In this document: positions 35,389 through 44,610 of the stretch, one piece after another
Numbering within the stretch: position 1 is the first letter of the stretch
Layout of the letters: each line of letters opens with the position of its first letter
DNA from: Paludisphaera mucosa
Lineage (GTDB): Bacteria; Planctomycetota; Planctomycetia; Isosphaerales; Isosphaeraceae
Length of the DNA stretch: 64,000 nucleotides
NCBI RefSeq assembly: GCF_029589435.1
Contig: NZ_JARRAG010000002.1
Coordinates: 868,001 to 932,000, forward strand
Direction of reading: 5' to 3'
Notes under the pieces: model-generated
Database searches by the model: none
What the model was told of the DNA's origin: nothing
Seen by the model: only the letters and a program-made list of their open reading frames with translations
Position numbers and translations under genes: made by a program

Positions 35389-37311
35389 ATGAACGATCGC
35401 CCCAGGAAAAGCCGAGCGACGCCGGGTCTCCGGCCCGCGACGAGGATCCTCGTCGCGGCGGCCGCGCTTTTCGCCCGGGGCCTCGCCGCGGCCGCCCAGG
35501 AGCCGCCCCGCCCGGTCGTCGCCCTGCCCCCGCCGCCGCGGGTCGAGGCGGCCGTCCCCGAGGTCGACGCCCTGCCGCCCCCGGCCGACGCGAAGGCCCC
35601 GGTCCTCTCGGGGGACGGCTCGCCGTCGGGGACGATCGAGATCAAGGTCGGCCACGGGCGGTTCCTGACGTTCCCTGAGGACATCGCCCAGCCGAACAAG
35701 GCCGTCCCCTTCCTCGCCGTGGGCGACCCGACCGTGGCCGACTTCTTCCAGGTCGGCCCCCGACGGATCCGGCTGATGGGCAAGCGTCTAGGGACCACCG
35801 ACCTGACGATCGCCACGGCGTCGGGGCGGACGTTCGAATACGAATTGCGGGTCGTCCCGGACCTGGCCGCGCTGGGGGTGGAGCTGCAGCGGCTCTTCCC
35901 CGACGCCCGCCTCACCCTGTCGCCGCTGCGCGACAAGGTCGTCGTCGAGGGCCAGGCCCGCGACGCCAGCCAGGTCGCACGCATCATCTCGACGATCGAC
36001 GGCTACATCCGCAACGTGCAGCGGGTCTCGATCCTCGGGCAGGTGGGCGACGCCCTGAACGTGATGGAAGGCCGCGATCCCAACGCCCCGGAGGAGGCCG
36101 CCAACCCCGACGGCTCGCCGTCCGCCCCCCCGCAACAGGGCGGCTCCCCCGGTTTCTCCGGCGAACTCGCGGGGGCCGGCGGGGGCCTGCTCGGCAGCAT
36201 GGGGCCCGCGGCGGCCGGCATGGGAGGCATGGGCGGCGCCATCATGCCCCCCTCCACGCCGGGGTCGATGACGGCCAATCAGATCGCCGCGAACCAGGTC
36301 CAGGTCATCAACCTGATCCACGTGCCGACCTCGCAGCAGGTGCTGCTGAAGGTCCGGGTGGCCGAGCTGAACCGCACGGCCTTCCGCCAGATCGGGGCCG
36401 ACTTCCTGGCCTCGATCCCCCAGTTCGCCAGCCTGTTCGGCACCCAGATCGGCGGCTCCACGTTCGTCCCCGGCCAGATCGGCCGGACGACGTTCAACCC
36501 GATCCTCCCGCCCGACGCGCGGGACATGACCCTGGGGACGGGGACGACCCTCTTCGGGACGTTCTCCGACGCCCGGTTCAACGCGGTCCTCCAGGCGCTG
36601 AGGCGGAACAACCTGCTGAAGATCCTCGCCGAGCCCAATTTGGTGACGCTCAACGGTCATCAGGCCAATTTCCTGGCCGGCGGCCAGTTCCCGGTGCCGG
36701 TCAACTCGGGGCTGGGGGGCGGGGTCGGCGGCGGCAACGTCCAGGTCGAGTTCAAGGATTTCGGCGTCCGGCTCGCGTTCCTGCCGATCATCGAGGACGG
36801 CGAGACCATCCGCCTGACCGTCGACCCCGAGGTCAGCTCGATCGACTTCTCGCTGGGCACCACCCTGGTCCCCGGCGGGTCGCCCGTGCCCGGCCTGAAC
36901 ATCCGGCGCTCGCACACCACCGTCGAGCTGCGGCAGGGGGAGACGCTGGCCATCGCCGGGCTCATGCAGCTCGCGCTCGACGGCCAGACCCAGCGGATCC
37001 CCGGGCTGGGGGACCTCCCCTACATCGGCGCGTTCTTCAGCAACACCACGAGCAACCGCATCGAGAAGGAGCTGGTGGTTTTGGTGACGCCCTACCTCGT
37101 CGAGCCCATGCGGCCGGGCCAGGTCCCCCCGACGCCCGGCGACGAGGTCGACCAGCCCAACGACCTGGAGTTCTTCCTCATGAACCGGATCGAGGGCCGC
37201 ACCGGCGTCGACGCGCGGGCGACGACGATGTACGACGACCCGCTGCACCTCGTCCGGCCCGCGCTCGTCGAGCGCAAGTACCTGATCGGACCCGTGGGAT
37301 ACTCGAAGTGA
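35389..37311 (+). CDS. cpaC: Tad pilus secretin (CpaC/RcpA)
   Basis: A 640-residue outer-membrane secretin. After a signal region (about 18-40) comes the pilus/BON-type N-terminal domain (IEIKVGHGRFLTFPEDI, then VGDPTVADFFQVGPRRI, typical of RcpA/CpaC), a Gly/Met-rich linker (about 240-300) and the secretin core (about 300-580) with VLLKVRVAELNRTAFRQIG, LAEPNLVTLNGHQANFLAGGQ and the closing VVLVTPYLVEP. It forms the ring through which the Flp pilus leaves the cell. It is the first gene of a plus-strand block with an OmpA-like protein and a TPR lipoprotein. No good Shine-Dalgarno precedes the ATG. Confidence 0.92.
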   Translation: MNDRPRKSRATPGLRPATRILVAAAALFARGLAAAAQEPPRPVVALPPPPRVEAAVPEVDALPPPADAKAPVLSGDGSPSGTIEIKVGHGRFLTFPEDIAQPNKAVPFLAVGDPTVADFFQVGPRRIRLMGKRLGTTDLTIATASGRTFEYELRVVPDLAALGVELQRLFPDARLTLSPLRDKVVVEGQARDASQVARIISTIDGYIRNVQRVSILGQVGDALNVMEGRDPNAPEEAANPDGSPSAPPQQGGSPGFSGELAGAGGGLLGSMGPAAAGMGGMGGAIMPPSTPGSMTANQIAANQVQVINLIHVPTSQQVLLKVRVAELNRTAFRQIGADFLASIPQFASLFGTQIGGSTFVPGQIGRTTFNPILPPDARDMTLGTGTTLFGTFSDARFNAVLQALRRNNLLKILAEPNLVTLNGHQANFLAGGQFPVPVNSGLGGGVGGGNVQVEFKDFGVRLAFLPIIEDGETIRLTVDPEVSSIDFSLGTTLVPGGSPVPGLNIRRSHTTVELRQGETLAIAGLMQLALDGQTQRIPGLGDLPYIGAFFSNTTSNRIEKELVVLVTPYLVEPMRPGQVPPTPGDEVDQPNDLEFFLMNRIEGRTGVDARATTMYDDPLHLVRPALVERKYLIGPVGYSK

Positions 37312-37328
37312 GGGAGGAGCGAACCGCG

Positions 37329-38156
37329 ATGGACCCGACCTTCCGGCGCCGTCGGGCGTCCGCCGCCTGGATCCTCGGGCTGGCGACGGCGACGGCGCGC
37401 GTCGCCTCGGCCCAGCCGGCCGGCGAGGCCCCCGTCTTCATCCCCCATCCCATGCCGCCGGCGATCGCGCCCGCGGCCTACGGGCCGGCCCCGGCCGTCG
37501 TCGAGCCGCCCCTCGTGCGGCCGGCCCCGGTCGCGATCGAGGCCCCCCCCGACGAGATCGAGAACCCTCTGGAGCGGGCCCCGCTCGACCCGGTCGCCGC
37601 CGCGCGGAAGGGGCCGCACTTCTTCTTCAAGAAGATCCGCTCGTGGCACTGGAGGCGGGCGCAGGGGAAGCTGCTGGGCTACCCCGAGGAGTTCAGGCCC
37701 CGCATGCTGGGGTCCTCGGTCTACGCCATGGGCCGGACGATGGCGTCCAACGGGGCCGAGGCCCGGCTGGCCCTGCACGACTACGACTTCGCCCCGGGAT
37801 CCGCCGAGCTGAACGAGCGGGGCCGCGACCAGCTCGCCAAGGCCGCCGCGCAGCTCGCCGCGAGCCCCTACCCGCTGATCGTCGAGCGGACCCCGGACGA
37901 CCCCGAGCTGGCCGGGGCGCGGCGGCGGGCCGTCCTGGACGCCCTGGCCGCCGCGTCGTTCCCGGTCGCCGAGGAACGCGTGCTCGTCGGCCAACCGCTG
38001 CCGTTCGGGATGTCGGGCGTCAACGCCCAGATCGTCAGCGCCAACGCGCTGAACCGGACGCAGCAGTACGGGCCGCCGATCCCGATCAACGCGAACGGCG
38101 TGAACAGCCCGAGCGGCGTCACGAACCAGATGGTGGGCGTGGTCCCCGGCCAGTGA
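37329..38156 (+). CDS. OmpA-like periplasmic protein of the Tad locus
   Basis: A 275-residue protein with signal peptide (about 10-29), a proline-rich region (about 40-85) and a C-terminal domain (about 150-230) resembling OmpA/MotB peptidoglycan-binding folds: LALHDYDFAPGSAELNERGRDQL, then ARRRAVLDALAAASFP. The conserved Asp and Arg of the peptidoglycan site are only partly evident. GGAGGAG lies 9 bases before the ATG at 37329; a GTG at 37308 overlaps the secretin stop but lacks this element. By position it may stabilise the secretin in the wall, as RcpB-type proteins do in other Tad systems (inference). Confidence 0.7.
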   Translation: MDPTFRRRRASAAWILGLATATARVASAQPAGEAPVFIPHPMPPAIAPAAYGPAPAVVEPPLVRPAPVAIEAPPDEIENPLERAPLDPVAAARKGPHFFFKKIRSWHWRRAQGKLLGYPEEFRPRMLGSSVYAMGRTMASNGAEARLALHDYDFAPGSAELNERGRDQLAKAAAQLAASPYPLIVERTPDDPELAGARRRAVLDALAAASFPVAEERVLVGQPLPFGMSGVNAQIVSANALNRTQQYGPPIPINANGVNSPSGVTNQMVGVVPGQ

Positions 38157-38200
38157 GGCGGGGTGGTCCGCCGGCGACGGCGGCGACGGGAGGAGCGATC

Positions 38201-39016
38201 ATGCGACTCGGCCGACCTAACGGGCGGATCCTCGGCGGCTGCCTGGTCCTGACGGCGGTCGCCTGCGCCGGCTGCCGCGGGGGCCCGGGCCGGCGCGGCG
38301 AGCACGCCTCGGCGAGCCTGCTGGACTCGGGGAGGGCGGCGAAGGTCTCGCACCGGCAGGCGGCCGACGTCGAGATCGCGATGGCCCGCTCGCTGGAGCA
38401 GTCCGGCGACCTGGCCGGCGCCGAGGCCGCCTATCGCGACGCCCTGGCCAAGGACCCCCGCCGCGGCGACGCCGAGGCCCGCCTGGCCGTGCTGGCCGAC
38501 GAGCGCGGCGACCTGAAGGGGTCGGCCGAGCACTTCGAGCGCGCGGCGAGGCTGGCCCCCGACGACCCCGAAATCCTCTGCGACCGGGGCTACAGCTATT
38601 ATCTCCAGCGTCGCTGGGCCGACGCCGAGGGCTGCCTGCGCAAGGCCCTGCAGAAGGACCCGCGGCACGCGCGGGCCCACAACAACCTGGGCCTGACGCT
38701 CGCCCGCCAGGGCGACCGCGACGGGGCCCTGGCCGAGTTCGCGAAGGCGGGCTGCGACCGGGCCGACGCCCGGTCGAACCTGGCCCTGGTGCTGGCGATG
38801 GAGGGCCGGGTCGAGGACGCCCGGACGCTCTACGCCGAGGCCGCCGCCGCCAAGCCCGGCTCCGTCGCGGCCCGCGAAGGCCTCCGCGCGGCCGACGCCG
38901 CCCTGGCGGCCCGCGGGTTCGGCGGCGGCGCCCGAGAGTCCCTCGCGGGCGCGATCCCGCCCCCGTCGCGGTTCGACCCCGCCGTGGCCCGGGCCTCAGC
39001 GACGCGGGGCGACTGA
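38201..39016 (+). CDS. tadD: TadD-like TPR lipoprotein
   Basis: A 271-residue lipoprotein. The signal ends at a lipobox-like ACAGC (cysteine 25). Residues about 55-235 contain around five tetratricopeptide repeats, for example GDLAGAEAAYRDALAKDP, RWADAEGCLRKALQKDP and ARAHNNLGLTLARQGD. TadD proteins of Tad loci are TPR lipoproteins needed for secretin assembly or localisation. GGGAGGAG lies 6 bases before the ATG. The 3' end overlaps that of the convergent tadC gene by 21 bases. Confidence 0.82.
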   Translation: MRLGRPNGRILGGCLVLTAVACAGCRGGPGRRGEHASASLLDSGRAAKVSHRQAADVEIAMARSLEQSGDLAGAEAAYRDALAKDPRRGDAEARLAVLADERGDLKGSAEHFERAARLAPDDPEILCDRGYSYYLQRRWADAEGCLRKALQKDPRHARAHNNLGLTLARQGDRDGALAEFAKAGCDRADARSNLALVLAMEGRVEDARTLYAEAAAAKPGSVAAREGLRAADAALAARGFGGGARESLAGAIPPPSRFDPAVARASATRGD

Positions 39017-39955
39017 CGCGGCCGAGGCGGGCCCCGAGGCGTTCCCGAAGGCCGCCATCGTCTGGAAGACCGCCGGCGCCAGCAGGATCACGAAGATCGC
39101 CGGGAAGATGCAGAACAGGGTCGGGAACAGCATCTTCGTCGCCGCCTTCTGCGCAAGCTCCTCGGCCTGCTGCTTGCGGCGCTCGCGGAGCGTCTCGGAG
39201 TGGCTCTTCAGGCTCTTGACCAGGCTGGCGCCGAACCGCTCCGACTGGCCGATGACCGTCGAGAGCGAGAGGGCCTCGTCGAGGTCCGTGCGCTGGGCGA
39301 AGTGCAGCAACGCCTCGCCGGGCGACCGGCCGAGCTGGACCTCGCGGTCGACGATCCTCAGCTCGTAGCCCAGGAGCGCGTGGGCCGAGACGATCTCCTC
39401 GGCGACGCGCTTGAGCGAGCTCTGGAAGCTCAGCCCCCCTTCCAGGCAGATCATCAGGACGTCCAGGGCGTCGGGCAGCGCCCGGCGGAGCTTGATCTGA
39501 CGCTTCTTCTTCCGCCGGTCCAGCCACATGCCCGGGCCGATCATGCCGGCCATGAAGAGGCCCAGCGCCGCGCCCAGCGAGTGCGCCGGAGGCGTCGCCC
39601 CGCTCAACGTCATGACGCCGCCCATCACCAGGGCGAGCATCAGGATCGACAGCTTGACCCCCAGGAACACGTACATCGCCTGGCGGTTGTAGAGGCCCGC
39701 CTGGACGAGGCGGGTGGACAGCCGATTGCGCTCGACCTCGTTGTTGGGGACGATCACCTTGCCCAGCTTCGGCAGCGCCGCGCGCGCGATCTTGCCGACG
39801 CTCTCGGGCTTCTCGGACCGCTCGGCCTTCCCGGACAGCTCGTCGAGCCGGGCCGAGAGCTTCCGCCCGCGGCCGGACAGGGACAGGCCGGCGAACAGGG
39901 CCAGCCCGACCGTCGCCGCGAAGATGCCCAGCATGATGACCGTTTCCGAATCCAT
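38996..39955 (-). CDS. tadC: Tad pilus inner-membrane platform protein TadC
   Basis: A 319-residue GspF-superfamily protein with hydrophobic segments at about 7-25, 95-115, 125-145 and 285-308. The cytoplasmic core has LRRALPDALDVLMICLEGGLSFQSSL, the signature of TadC, and RSERFGASLVKSLKSHSETL-type residues after it. With TadB it forms the platform on which TadA drives pilin assembly. GAGGGG precedes the ATG, and the gene starts 9 bases after tadB, in the same minus-strand operon. Confidence 0.92.
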   Translation of the reverse strand: MDSETVIMLGIFAATVGLALFAGLSLSGRGRKLSARLDELSGKAERSEKPESVGKIARAALPKLGKVIVPNNEVERNRLSTRLVQAGLYNRQAMYVFLGVKLSILMLALVMGGVMTLSGATPPAHSLGAALGLFMAGMIGPGMWLDRRKKKRQIKLRRALPDALDVLMICLEGGLSFQSSLKRVAEEIVSAHALLGYELRIVDREVQLGRSPGEALLHFAQRTDLDEALSLSTVIGQSERFGASLVKSLKSHSETLRERRKQQAEELAQKAATKMLFPTLFCIFPAIFVILLAPAVFQTMAAFGNASGPASAASVAPRR

Positions 39956-39964
39956 GGCCGCCCC

Positions 39965-40939
39965 TCAAAAGTCGAAGTTCACGATCTTCCGGATCCAGAG
40001 GATGCCCAGGACTTCGGCCCCGAAGCTCACGGCCAGCACGTTGGGGTGGTCGAAGAGCACGACCGCGTACTTGTAGTTCATGAACAGCAGGATCACGATC
40101 ATCAGGGGGGGCATCGCCGCCAGGATCCAGCCCTGCATGCGGCCCTCGGCGGTGAGGGTCTGGATCGCCCCGCGGATCCGGTAGCGGTCGCGGACCACGG
40201 CGGCCAGCTTCGTCAGCATCTCGGCGAGGTTGCCGCCGGTCTGCTGCTGGACCAGGACGGCCAGGACGAAGATCTTCAGCTCCACGATCCCGGTCCGCCG
40301 CGTCAGCTCGCGGAACGTGACCTCCGGCGAGAGCCCGAGGTTCTGCTGCTCGTAGCAGTAGGCGAACTCGGTGGAGATCGGCTGGGGGAACTCCTGGGCC
40401 ACGCCGAGGACCGCCTGGCCCAGGCTCTGCCCGGCCCGGACCACCCGCGCCATCAGGTCGAAGGCGTCGGGGAGCTGCGAGCGGAGCCGCTCCATCCGGC
40501 GGTCGCGCCGCTTCTTGACGTAGAAGAGCGGCGCCAGGCCCCCCAGGACGAGGCCGATCGCCGCGTCGAGGGGATGGGTGCGGACGGCGGACCCCACGGC
40601 GGCGAGCACCGCCGCGGCCACGCCCGCGATCATCAGCAGCCGTCCCGGCGTGACGTCCAGCCCCGACTGCTCCACCATCGACTCGAACGCCTGCCTCCAG
40701 GTCGGCGAGCCCTCGCCGGCCCGGACCGCCGCGTCCATCTGGTCGAGGTTCTTGAACAGCGACGCCTTCTTCACCTTGGCGGCCGACGCCGACGCCTTCT
40801 TCTTGAGGAACTCGACGTCGACCCGGTCGTTCACCCGCGCGCGGTCGCGCAGGAACAGGTCGGAGACGACCTGGAAGACCGCGACCACGAAGGCGACCGC
40901 CGACGCCCCCGCCAGCCCCAGGACGATCGTGTCGTTCAC
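39965..40939 (-). CDS. tadB: Tad pilus inner-membrane platform protein TadB
   Basis: A 324-residue GspF-superfamily protein. Hydrophobic segments are at about 5-27, 97-115, 120-138 and 275-310. The core reads LRSQLPDAFDLMARVVRAGQSLGQAV and FVLAVLVQQQTGGNLAEML, typical of TadB. The start is the GTG at 40939, whose GTGA overlaps the tadA stop codon, so translation is coupled. Confidence 0.92.
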   Translation of the reverse strand: MNDTIVLGLAGASAVAFVVAVFQVVSDLFLRDRARVNDRVDVEFLKKKASASAAKVKKASLFKNLDQMDAAVRAGEGSPTWRQAFESMVEQSGLDVTPGRLLMIAGVAAAVLAAVGSAVRTHPLDAAIGLVLGGLAPLFYVKKRRDRRMERLRSQLPDAFDLMARVVRAGQSLGQAVLGVAQEFPQPISTEFAYCYEQQNLGLSPEVTFRELTRRTGIVELKIFVLAVLVQQQTGGNLAEMLTKLAAVVRDRYRIRGAIQTLTAEGRMQGWILAAMPPLMIVILLFMNYKYAVVLFDHPNVLAVSFGAEVLGILWIRKIVNFDF

Positions 40940-42363
40940 GGCGTCCCCTCCCCCTTGCCCCGGCCGAACAGGCCCCAGAGCCGGTCGCCGTTCCGCGGCT
41001 CCTCGGCGTCCGACGGCGGTTCCGCCTGCGGGCGCGACGTCAGGATCCGGCTCTCGAACAGCTCGGGCGCGAGGCCCAGCCCCGCCTCCTCCAGCCGCTC
41101 GAGGCACTTGGGCCTGACCCCCGTGCAGTAGTGGTAGCCCTGCGCGGCGCGGGTGCCGTCGACGCCCGTCTGCTTGAAGACGAAGAGGTCGTGCATGCTC
41201 ACCACCTCCTCCTCCATGCCGACGATCTCCGAGATCTTGATGATCCGCCGTACGCCCCCGGAGAGCCGCGCCGCCTGGACGATGATCTGGACCGCCGAGG
41301 CGATCTGGCGGCGGATGATCCAGATCGGCAGGTCGAAGCCCGCCATGCCGACCATCATCTCCATGCGGCCGATGGCGTCGCGGGTGTCGTTGGCGTGGAT
41401 CGTGGTCATCGAGCCGTCGTGGCCGGTGTTCATGGCCTGGAGCATGTCGAGCGTCTCCGAGCCCCGGCACTCGCCGACCACGATCCGGTCGGGCCGCATC
41501 CGCAGCGCGTTCTTGACGAGCTCGCGGGTGCCGATCGCGCCCTCGCCCTCGATGTTCGGCGGCCGGGTCTCCATCCGGACGACGTGCGGCTGCTGGAGCC
41601 GCAGCTCGGCCGCGTCCTCGATCGTCGCCACCCGCTCGTCCTCCGGGATGAACGCCGAGAGCGCGTTCAGGAGCGTCGTCTTGCCCGATCCGGTCCCGCC
41701 CGAGATCACCATGTTGACCCGCCCCTTGATGCAGGCGGCCAGGAAGTCGACCATCTCCTGGGTGATCGCCCGCTTCTCGATCAGGTCCTGGGTCAGGAGC
41801 GGCGACTTGCCGGCGCGGCGGATCGACAGCAGGGTGCCGTCGAGGGCCAGGGGCGGGATCACCGCGTTGACGCGCGACCCGTCGGCCAGGCGGGCGTCGC
41901 ACAGCGGCGAGGTCTCGTCGATCCGGCGGCCCACGCGGCCCACGATCCGCCGGACGATCTCCACGAGGTGCTTCTCGTCGTTGAAGACGACGTCGGTCTT
42001 GGTCAGCCGCCCCCCGCGTTCGACGTAGACGACCTTGGGGCCGTTGACCAGGATGTCGGAGACGGTCGGGTCGCGCATCAGGCCCTCGAGCGGGCCGATG
42101 CCGAACGTCTCGTCGAGCACCTCCTCGATCAGCTGCTCCCGCTCCGTCAGGCTCAACAGGTCGTCGTGCCGCAGGCAGAGCTGCTCGGCGCCGCGGCGGA
42201 TCTCGTCGCGGATCTCGGACTCGCTCAGCGAGCCGATCGTCGAGAGGTCCATCTCCGAGATCAGCTTCTGGTGCAGGTCCTTCTTGATCCGCAGGTGCCG
42301 CTCCTCGGCCGAGGCCAGCCCGGAACTCCGCCGGTCTTCCTGCACGTTGGTCGTCGGGCTCAT
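40936..42363 (-). CDS. tadA: Tad pilus secretion ATPase TadA/CpaF
   Basis: A 475-residue VirB11/CpaF-family ATPase. The N-terminal region (about 20-190) has the ILVNGPKVVYVERGGRL strand typical of CpaF. The NTPase core shows Walker A GGTGSGKTT (Lys 228), IEDAAELRL (Asp box), Walker B DRIVVGECRGSE and the His box SMTTIHANDTRDA. It powers polymerisation of the Flp pilin. The C-terminal extension (about 410-475) is variable in the family. It overlaps tadB by four bases and follows tadZ by 66. Confidence 0.94.
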   Translation of the reverse strand: MSPTTNVQEDRRSSGLASAEERHLRIKKDLHQKLISEMDLSTIGSLSESEIRDEIRRGAEQLCLRHDDLLSLTEREQLIEEVLDETFGIGPLEGLMRDPTVSDILVNGPKVVYVERGGRLTKTDVVFNDEKHLVEIVRRIVGRVGRRIDETSPLCDARLADGSRVNAVIPPLALDGTLLSIRRAGKSPLLTQDLIEKRAITQEMVDFLAACIKGRVNMVISGGTGSGKTTLLNALSAFIPEDERVATIEDAAELRLQQPHVVRMETRPPNIEGEGAIGTRELVKNALRMRPDRIVVGECRGSETLDMLQAMNTGHDGSMTTIHANDTRDAIGRMEMMVGMAGFDLPIWIIRRQIASAVQIIVQAARLSGGVRRIIKISEIVGMEEEVVSMHDLFVFKQTGVDGTRAAQGYHYCTGVRPKCLERLEEAGLGLAPELFESRILTSRPQAEPPSDAEEPRNGDRLWGLFGRGKGEGTP

Positions 42364-42429
42364 CGGGTTCGTCCGTTCCGGGATGTCGTGGGCCGCGGCC
42401 CGTCGGCCGCGACGGGGTCCACCTCAAGC

Positions 42430-43635
42430 CTAGGGCGCGTTCCGGGGCGCGGGGGGGATCGCGTCGCCGCGACGCCACGGCCGCCAGACCCGACGCGGGA
42501 CTTCCCGGCCGGCCCGCGCGTCGGCGGGGCCGTGCGGCGCGCCGAGGGACTGCGCGAGCTGGACAACGCTCCTCGCGACCTTGGAGGACGGCGACTCGAT
42601 CACGAGCGGGACGCCGTTGTTGTTGGCGCGGGCGACGGTCCGGGCGTCCTCCGGGACCGCGTGCGCGATCTTGCCGCCGAGGGCCTCCTCCGCCTTCGCC
42701 CGGGGGACCTCGCCGGGCTGCCCGGCGCGGTTGACGACCAGGCGGATCCGGTCGCCGCCGACGCCCATCCGGCCCAGGTGCTCGCTCGTCCGGCAGACGT
42801 TGCGCAGCGAGTTGAAGTCGAGCCGGAAGACGACCAGCACGACGTCGGCCAGGCGAAGCGCGACGAGCTGCTCCTCGCGGAACGTGTGGTCGACGTCGAC
42901 GACGACGTGCGGGAAGATCGAGCGGGCCAGGTCCAGCGCGCGGGCGACGCCCTCCGGGCGGACCAGGCCGGCGTCGGCCAGGCGGCGCGGGGCGGCGAGC
43001 AGGCTGACCCCCGACTCGTGGCGCGCGAACGAGCGTTCGAGCATCACCTTGTCGAACGGGACGTCGGTTTTGCAGAGGTCCGCCAGCGTGAACGACGGCT
43101 TGACGTCGAAGAGCGCGGCGAGGTCGCCGGCCTCGAGCTTCAGGTCGAAGAGCCCGGCCGAACCGTGCTCCGCCGCCAGCGCGGCGGCCAGGTTGGCGGC
43201 GATCGTGCTCGAGCCGGAGCCGCCGCTGGGGGCGAGCACGGCGACGATCCGCCCGAGGAGCTTCGCGGCCCTGGGGGCCGCGGCCAGCCGCTCGATCGAG
43301 GCGGCCAGCTCGACCTCCAGGTCGCCCTTGTCCAGGTAGTCGCGGACGCCGATGCGGTGGGCCTGCAGGACGAGCCGGGCGTCCGACGTCGGGCCGACGG
43401 CCAGGAGCCCGCCGCCGGCCGTCGGGACGAGCCGCGACAACAGCTCCAGCGCGGTCGCGGGGTCCGGCGGCAGCACCGCGACCACCACCTCGACCCCCTG
43501 CTCGCGGCCCAGCCGCGCGACCGCCTGGTCGGTCGGCAAGACGTTCGCCCTCGGGCAATCGCGCTTCTGGAAGGCCAGGACGGCCCGGATCCGGGCGGCG
43601 ATCGCCTCGTCGTCGGCGACGATGAAGCAGGACAT
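42430..43635 (-). CDS. tadZ: TadZ/CpaE-like ParA-family localisation protein
   Basis: A 401-residue protein with a receiver-like N-terminal domain (about 1-120) and a MinD/ParA-type domain (about 125-370). The P-loop reads APSGGSGSSTIAANLAAALA, where the two lysines of a normal deviant Walker A (KGGxGKT) are replaced; such degeneration is known in TadZ/CpaE proteins and implies weak or absent ATP hydrolysis. TadZ marks the pole where the pilus machinery is built. I chose ATG at 43635, since MSCFIVADD starts the receiver fold; the frame is open 13 codons upstream. Confidence 0.85.
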   Translation of the reverse strand: MSCFIVADDEAIAARIRAVLAFQKRDCPRANVLPTDQAVARLGREQGVEVVVAVLPPDPATALELLSRLVPTAGGGLLAVGPTSDARLVLQAHRIGVRDYLDKGDLEVELAASIERLAAAPRAAKLLGRIVAVLAPSGGSGSSTIAANLAAALAAEHGSAGLFDLKLEAGDLAALFDVKPSFTLADLCKTDVPFDKVMLERSFARHESGVSLLAAPRRLADAGLVRPEGVARALDLARSIFPHVVVDVDHTFREEQLVALRLADVVLVVFRLDFNSLRNVCRTSEHLGRMGVGGDRIRLVVNRAGQPGEVPRAKAEEALGGKIAHAVPEDARTVARANNNGVPLVIESPSSKVARSVVQLAQSLGAPHGPADARAGREVPRRVWRPWRRGDAIPPAPRNAP

Positions 43636-43683
43636 GGCTAATCCCTTATGAGAAAGACGGCATTCCTTGAGCAACCCCGCCCG

Positions 43684-44610
43684 TCAGCCCGGCCGCCGCC
43701 GCGGCCCGGGCGAGGCGACCGTGGAGACGTCCCCCGGGGCCGGCGGGAGCGGGCGGGCCCGGCCGCCGCGAAGGACCGTGATCTGATCGACGCCGGTCCT
43801 GGTCCCGCGCAGGGTGCGGATCGAGAGGACCACCGGGACCGGCTCGGGATCCGGGGCCGGCGGCGGCGCCGCCGCGACGGGCCCCGGGGACGGCTCAGGC
43901 TTGTGGACGCCGAGGTCGGCGAGCGTGGCCTTCGTCTCCTCCGCGTCCGAGTCGTCCTTGGCGTTGCGCAGCGACAGGTGGAGCGTCCCCTTGTTCTGCG
44001 CCAGGTCCAGGATCGAGGCCTGCCTGGGCGTCACCAGGAGGGTGACCGACCGCGAATCGGTCGGATTGGCGCGGTTGTCGGCCGGCGCGTCGACCATCGT
44101 GTGCACGGCCAGCAGCTCGACGTTCTGAATCAAGGTGGACGTCGTCGCCTCGTCGTCCCCGGTGGATCCGGGCGGGGTGATCGTCAGCAGGACGTCCACC
44201 TTGTTCCCCGGCTGCAGGAACCCGGCCAGGCTCGACGAGAAGGTGGGCGTCTGGATCGTGAAGGCCCGCATCCCCGGCCGGATCATCGCCGCCATCCCCG
44301 CGCGGGTCCCCTTGGGCAGGAGCTTCGGCTCGACGACGAACTCCCCCTTCAACATCGGGATGAACGTCGTCCGCCCGACCGCCTCGGCGATCGAGGGGAG
44401 CGCGCCCTCGGGCGCCTGATCCTTGGCCACCCGGCGGAGCTCGACCATCGACGCGTCGATCGCCTCGTCCCGCCGCAGGTCGACCAGGGCGGCCGCCACG
44501 GGGACCGTCTCCACGACGGTCGGCTTCTTCCAGGTCGAGCGGACGCCCCAGACGGCGCCCATGCCGCTGATCAGGGCGAGCATCACGACGACGAGCGTCT
44601 GCGGCCTCAT
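43684..44610 (-). CDS. cpaB: Tad pilus assembly protein CpaB/RcpC
   Basis: A 308-residue protein with one N-terminal membrane segment (about 5-23). A SAF domain follows (about 35-105: VPVAAALVDLRRDEAIDASMV), then the RcpC/CpaB-type domain with AFTIQTPTFSSSLAGFLQPGNKVDVLLT. The C-terminal 80 residues are Pro-rich. CpaB proteins are periplasmic and may bind peptidoglycan through SAF and the secretin. The gene overlaps the prepilin peptidase stop by four bases (ATGA). Confidence 0.9.
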   Translation of the reverse strand: MRPQTLVVVMLALISGMGAVWGVRSTWKKPTVVETVPVAAALVDLRRDEAIDASMVELRRVAKDQAPEGALPSIAEAVGRTTFIPMLKGEFVVEPKLLPKGTRAGMAAMIRPGMRAFTIQTPTFSSSLAGFLQPGNKVDVLLTITPPGSTGDDEATTSTLIQNVELLAVHTMVDAPADNRANPTDSRSVTLLVTPRQASILDLAQNKGTLHLSLRNAKDDSDAEETKATLADLGVHKPEPSPGPVAAAPPPAPDPEPVPVVLSIRTLRGTRTGVDQITVLRGGRARPLPPAPGDVSTVASPGPRRRPG

